In this document: positions 6,044 to 7,334 of the stretch, one piece after another
Layout of the letters: each line of letters starts with the position of its first letter
Position numbering within the stretch: the first letter of the stretch is position 1
Source: Bacillota bacterium
GTDB taxonomy: Bacteria; Bacillota_B; Desulfitobacteriia; Desulfitobacteriales; Desulfitobacteriaceae
DNA length: 7,334 nt
Assembly: GCA_021779415.1 (NCBI GenBank)
Contig: JAJYAS010000164.1
Span: forward strand, 1-7,334
Direction of reading: 5' to 3'
The notes under the pieces: model-generated
What the model saw: the letters and a program-made list of their open reading frames with translations, nothing else
Told to the model about the DNA's origin: nothing
The model's database searches: none
Position numbers and translations under genes: made by a program

Positions 6044-6148
6044 TGGATCTCTCAAGGTCTGCTAGAGAAGCAAATTGTCTATAATATCTCTAAGTTGGCT
6101 GTTATTAAGGCGTAAACCTAGGAAAACATGGGAAGGGAAGGGTTAGGA

Positions 6149-7334
6149 ATGCCCACAGCGAAATCACTGTCAGAAATTTTGGAAGGAATCGAGATTATCT
6201 CCTCATCTGGGGACATTCAAGTCATCGTGCGGGGGATGTCAATGGATTCACGGCAAGTCCAACCGGGCGACCTCTATGTTTGTGTTCCCGGCTTTCAGGT
6301 GGACGGCCATGATTTTGCGGTAGCAGCCATTGCCTCTGGGGCTGTAGCATTAGTTGTCGAGAGGTTTTTGCCTCTCGATGTTCCGCAAGTTTTGGTCTCT
6401 AATGTGCGTCAAGTAATGGGGCTTTTAGCTTCAGTTGTGTATGATCGCCCGAGTGAACACTTGGAGTTAGTCGGGGTGACGGGGACGAACGGGAAGACGA
6501 CGATTACGTATCTTATCGAGAAAATAGCAGCAAAGCACGGTAAGAAAGTTGGATTAATCGGAACGCTTGGTTCTCGGATCGATGGACGGGAAATTCCGGG
6601 GGAAAGGACAACACCCGAAGCGATTGATGTTCAAAAGCTTTTAGGGGAGATGGTTGCGGAAGGGGTAAATCTGGCGGTGATGGAAGTGTCATCCCATGCC
6701 TTGGATCTTGGACGGGTTGCAGGGTGCGAATTCGTTGGCGGGATTTTTACGAATTTGACACAAGATCATTTGGATTATCATAAGACAATGGAGGAGTATC
6801 TTAACGCTAAATCTCGTTTGTTTTCCAATCTCAAAGGGAAAATACAACCGAAGATTAGCATCCTAAATGGAGATGATCCCGTCTTTTCTAAACTAAGTCA
6901 AGTTTCAGCTGCTCCGGTTGTGAGTTATGGGATTAACAATTCAGTAGATTATCGGGCTGAGAACGTTGAAGTGACCACTGAGGGAGTTCGTTTTCGGGTG
7001 CGTTTCCGAGATGAGCTTCAGCAGATCTGGTATGCGACACCGGGGATTTTCAGTGTGTATAATGCTTTGGCTGCTTTTGCCTGGGGGATTGAACGGGGAT
7101 ATGATAAGGGGACTGTTGCGGAGGCCCTGACAGAGATCCCTGGAGTTCCGGGTCGCTTTGAGAGTGTTCGTCTTGGTCAGCCCTTCCAAGTCATTGTGGA
7201 TTATGCACATACGCCTGATGGTTTAGTCAATGTGGTGCGAACCGCTCGAGATTTTACCAAAGGCATGCTAATTACAGTCTTCGGGTGTGGAGGGGACAGG
7301 GACAAAGGTAAACGTCCGCTTATGGGGGAGGCTG
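6149..7334 (+). CDS. murE: UDP-MurNAc-tripeptide synthetase MurE, N-terminal part
   Basis: The gene runs off the window after 395 codons of an expected 480-510. MurE is a cytoplasmic ATP-dependent ligase that adds the third residue (usually meso-diaminopimelate or lysine) to UDP-MurNAc-L-Ala-D-Glu. Visible signatures are MSMDSR (30-35) in the UDP-binding domain, the ATP P-loop GTNGKTT (112-118), TTPE (154-157), EVSSHALDLGR (179-189) and TNLTQDHLDYH (201-211). K221 in NAKSRLF is the position of the carbamylated lysine. Then come VDYAHTPDGL and FGCGGDRDKGKR. The specificity motif (DNPR for diaminopimelate) lies beyond the end, so the added amino acid cannot be read. The start is ATG 6149 with AAGGG 6 nt upstream. 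An in-frame ATG at 6128 has only a poorly spaced AGGA. The gap from the PBP is 105 nt with no terminator, so operon membership is likely. Confidence 0.96.
   Translation, partial: MPTAKSLSEILEGIEIISSSGDIQVIVRGMSMDSRQVQPGDLYVCVPGFQVDGHDFAVAAIASGAVALVVERFLPLDVPQVLVSNVRQVMGLLASVVYDRPSEHLELVGVTGTNGKTTITYLIEKIAAKHGKKVGLIGTLGSRIDGREIPGERTTPEAIDVQKLLGEMVAEGVNLAVMEVSSHALDLGRVAGCEFVGGIFTNLTQDHLDYHKTMEEYLNAKSRLFSNLKGKIQPKISILNGDDPVFSKLSQVSAAPVVSYGINNSVDYRAENVEVTTEGVRFRVRFRDELQQIWYATPGIFSVYNALAAFAWGIERGYDKGTVAEALTEIPGVPGRFESVRLGQPFQVIVDYAHTPDGLVNVVRTARDFTKGMLITVFGCGGDRDKGKRPLMGEA

Noticed and set aside
6080..6085. TATAAT hexamer as an internal promoter for murE
   Set aside because: There is no acceptable -35 at 16-19 nt upstream (gtctgc at 17 nt). 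A lone -10 match is expected by chance in AT-rich DNA.
6128..6148. ATG 6128 as alternative murE start (7 residues longer)
   Set aside because: Its AGGA lies only 4 nt upstream, while ATG 6149 has a better purine-rich SD at normal distance. It cannot be fully excluded.

Overview
The window comes from a low-to-mid GC, Gram-positive, endospore-forming Firmicute. The gene order mraZ-rsmH-ftsL-class B PBP-murE, the strong purine-rich ribosome binding sites, the frequent TTG/GTG starts and a SpoVD-type PBP all fit Clostridia. Protein sequence and base composition feel most like the Desulfitobacterium/Desulfosporosinus (Peptococcaceae) lineage, but that placement is an impression without a database search. 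All genes lie on the + strand; no convincing gene was found on the - strand.

Layout. (1) Positions 2-109 hold the C-terminal end of a LysM protein, closed by an intrinsic terminator at 149-190. (2) Positions 363-1745 encode a complete dihydrolipoyl dehydrogenase (Lpd/E3) as a stand-alone gene. Its real start is a GTG with a good Shine-Dalgarno (SD), well inside the longer open frame. (3) The 297-nt gap at 1746-2042 holds a large near-perfect palindrome (core 1791-1852) resembling the dispersed hairpin repeats of Firmicutes, then a sigma-A-like promoter (1938-1967), then a row of four GTGGGG boxes (1987-2033) that is almost certainly the MraZ operator. (4) From 2043 the division and cell wall (dcw) operon runs to the window end: mraZ, rsmH, ftsL, a SpoVD/FtsI-family class B penicillin-binding protein, and murE, which is cut off by the window end.

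How it works together. MraZ is the DNA-binding autoregulator of the operon. RsmH methylates 16S rRNA. FtsL is a bitopic septal protein that works with the class B PBP, and the PBP cross-links peptidoglycan at the septum or in the spore cortex. MurE adds the third amino acid to the peptidoglycan precursor. Three of these five genes begin with TTG or GTG. The PBP start codon lies in the loop of a hairpin, and its SD lies in the arm of an adjacent hairpin.

No wholly new system is apparent. The points most worth a second look are the two hairpins covering the PBP translation start, the fourth MraZ box that coincides with the mraZ SD, the palindromic repeat, and a cysteine pair in the PBP that matches the redox-controlled pair of Bacillus subtilis SpoVD.
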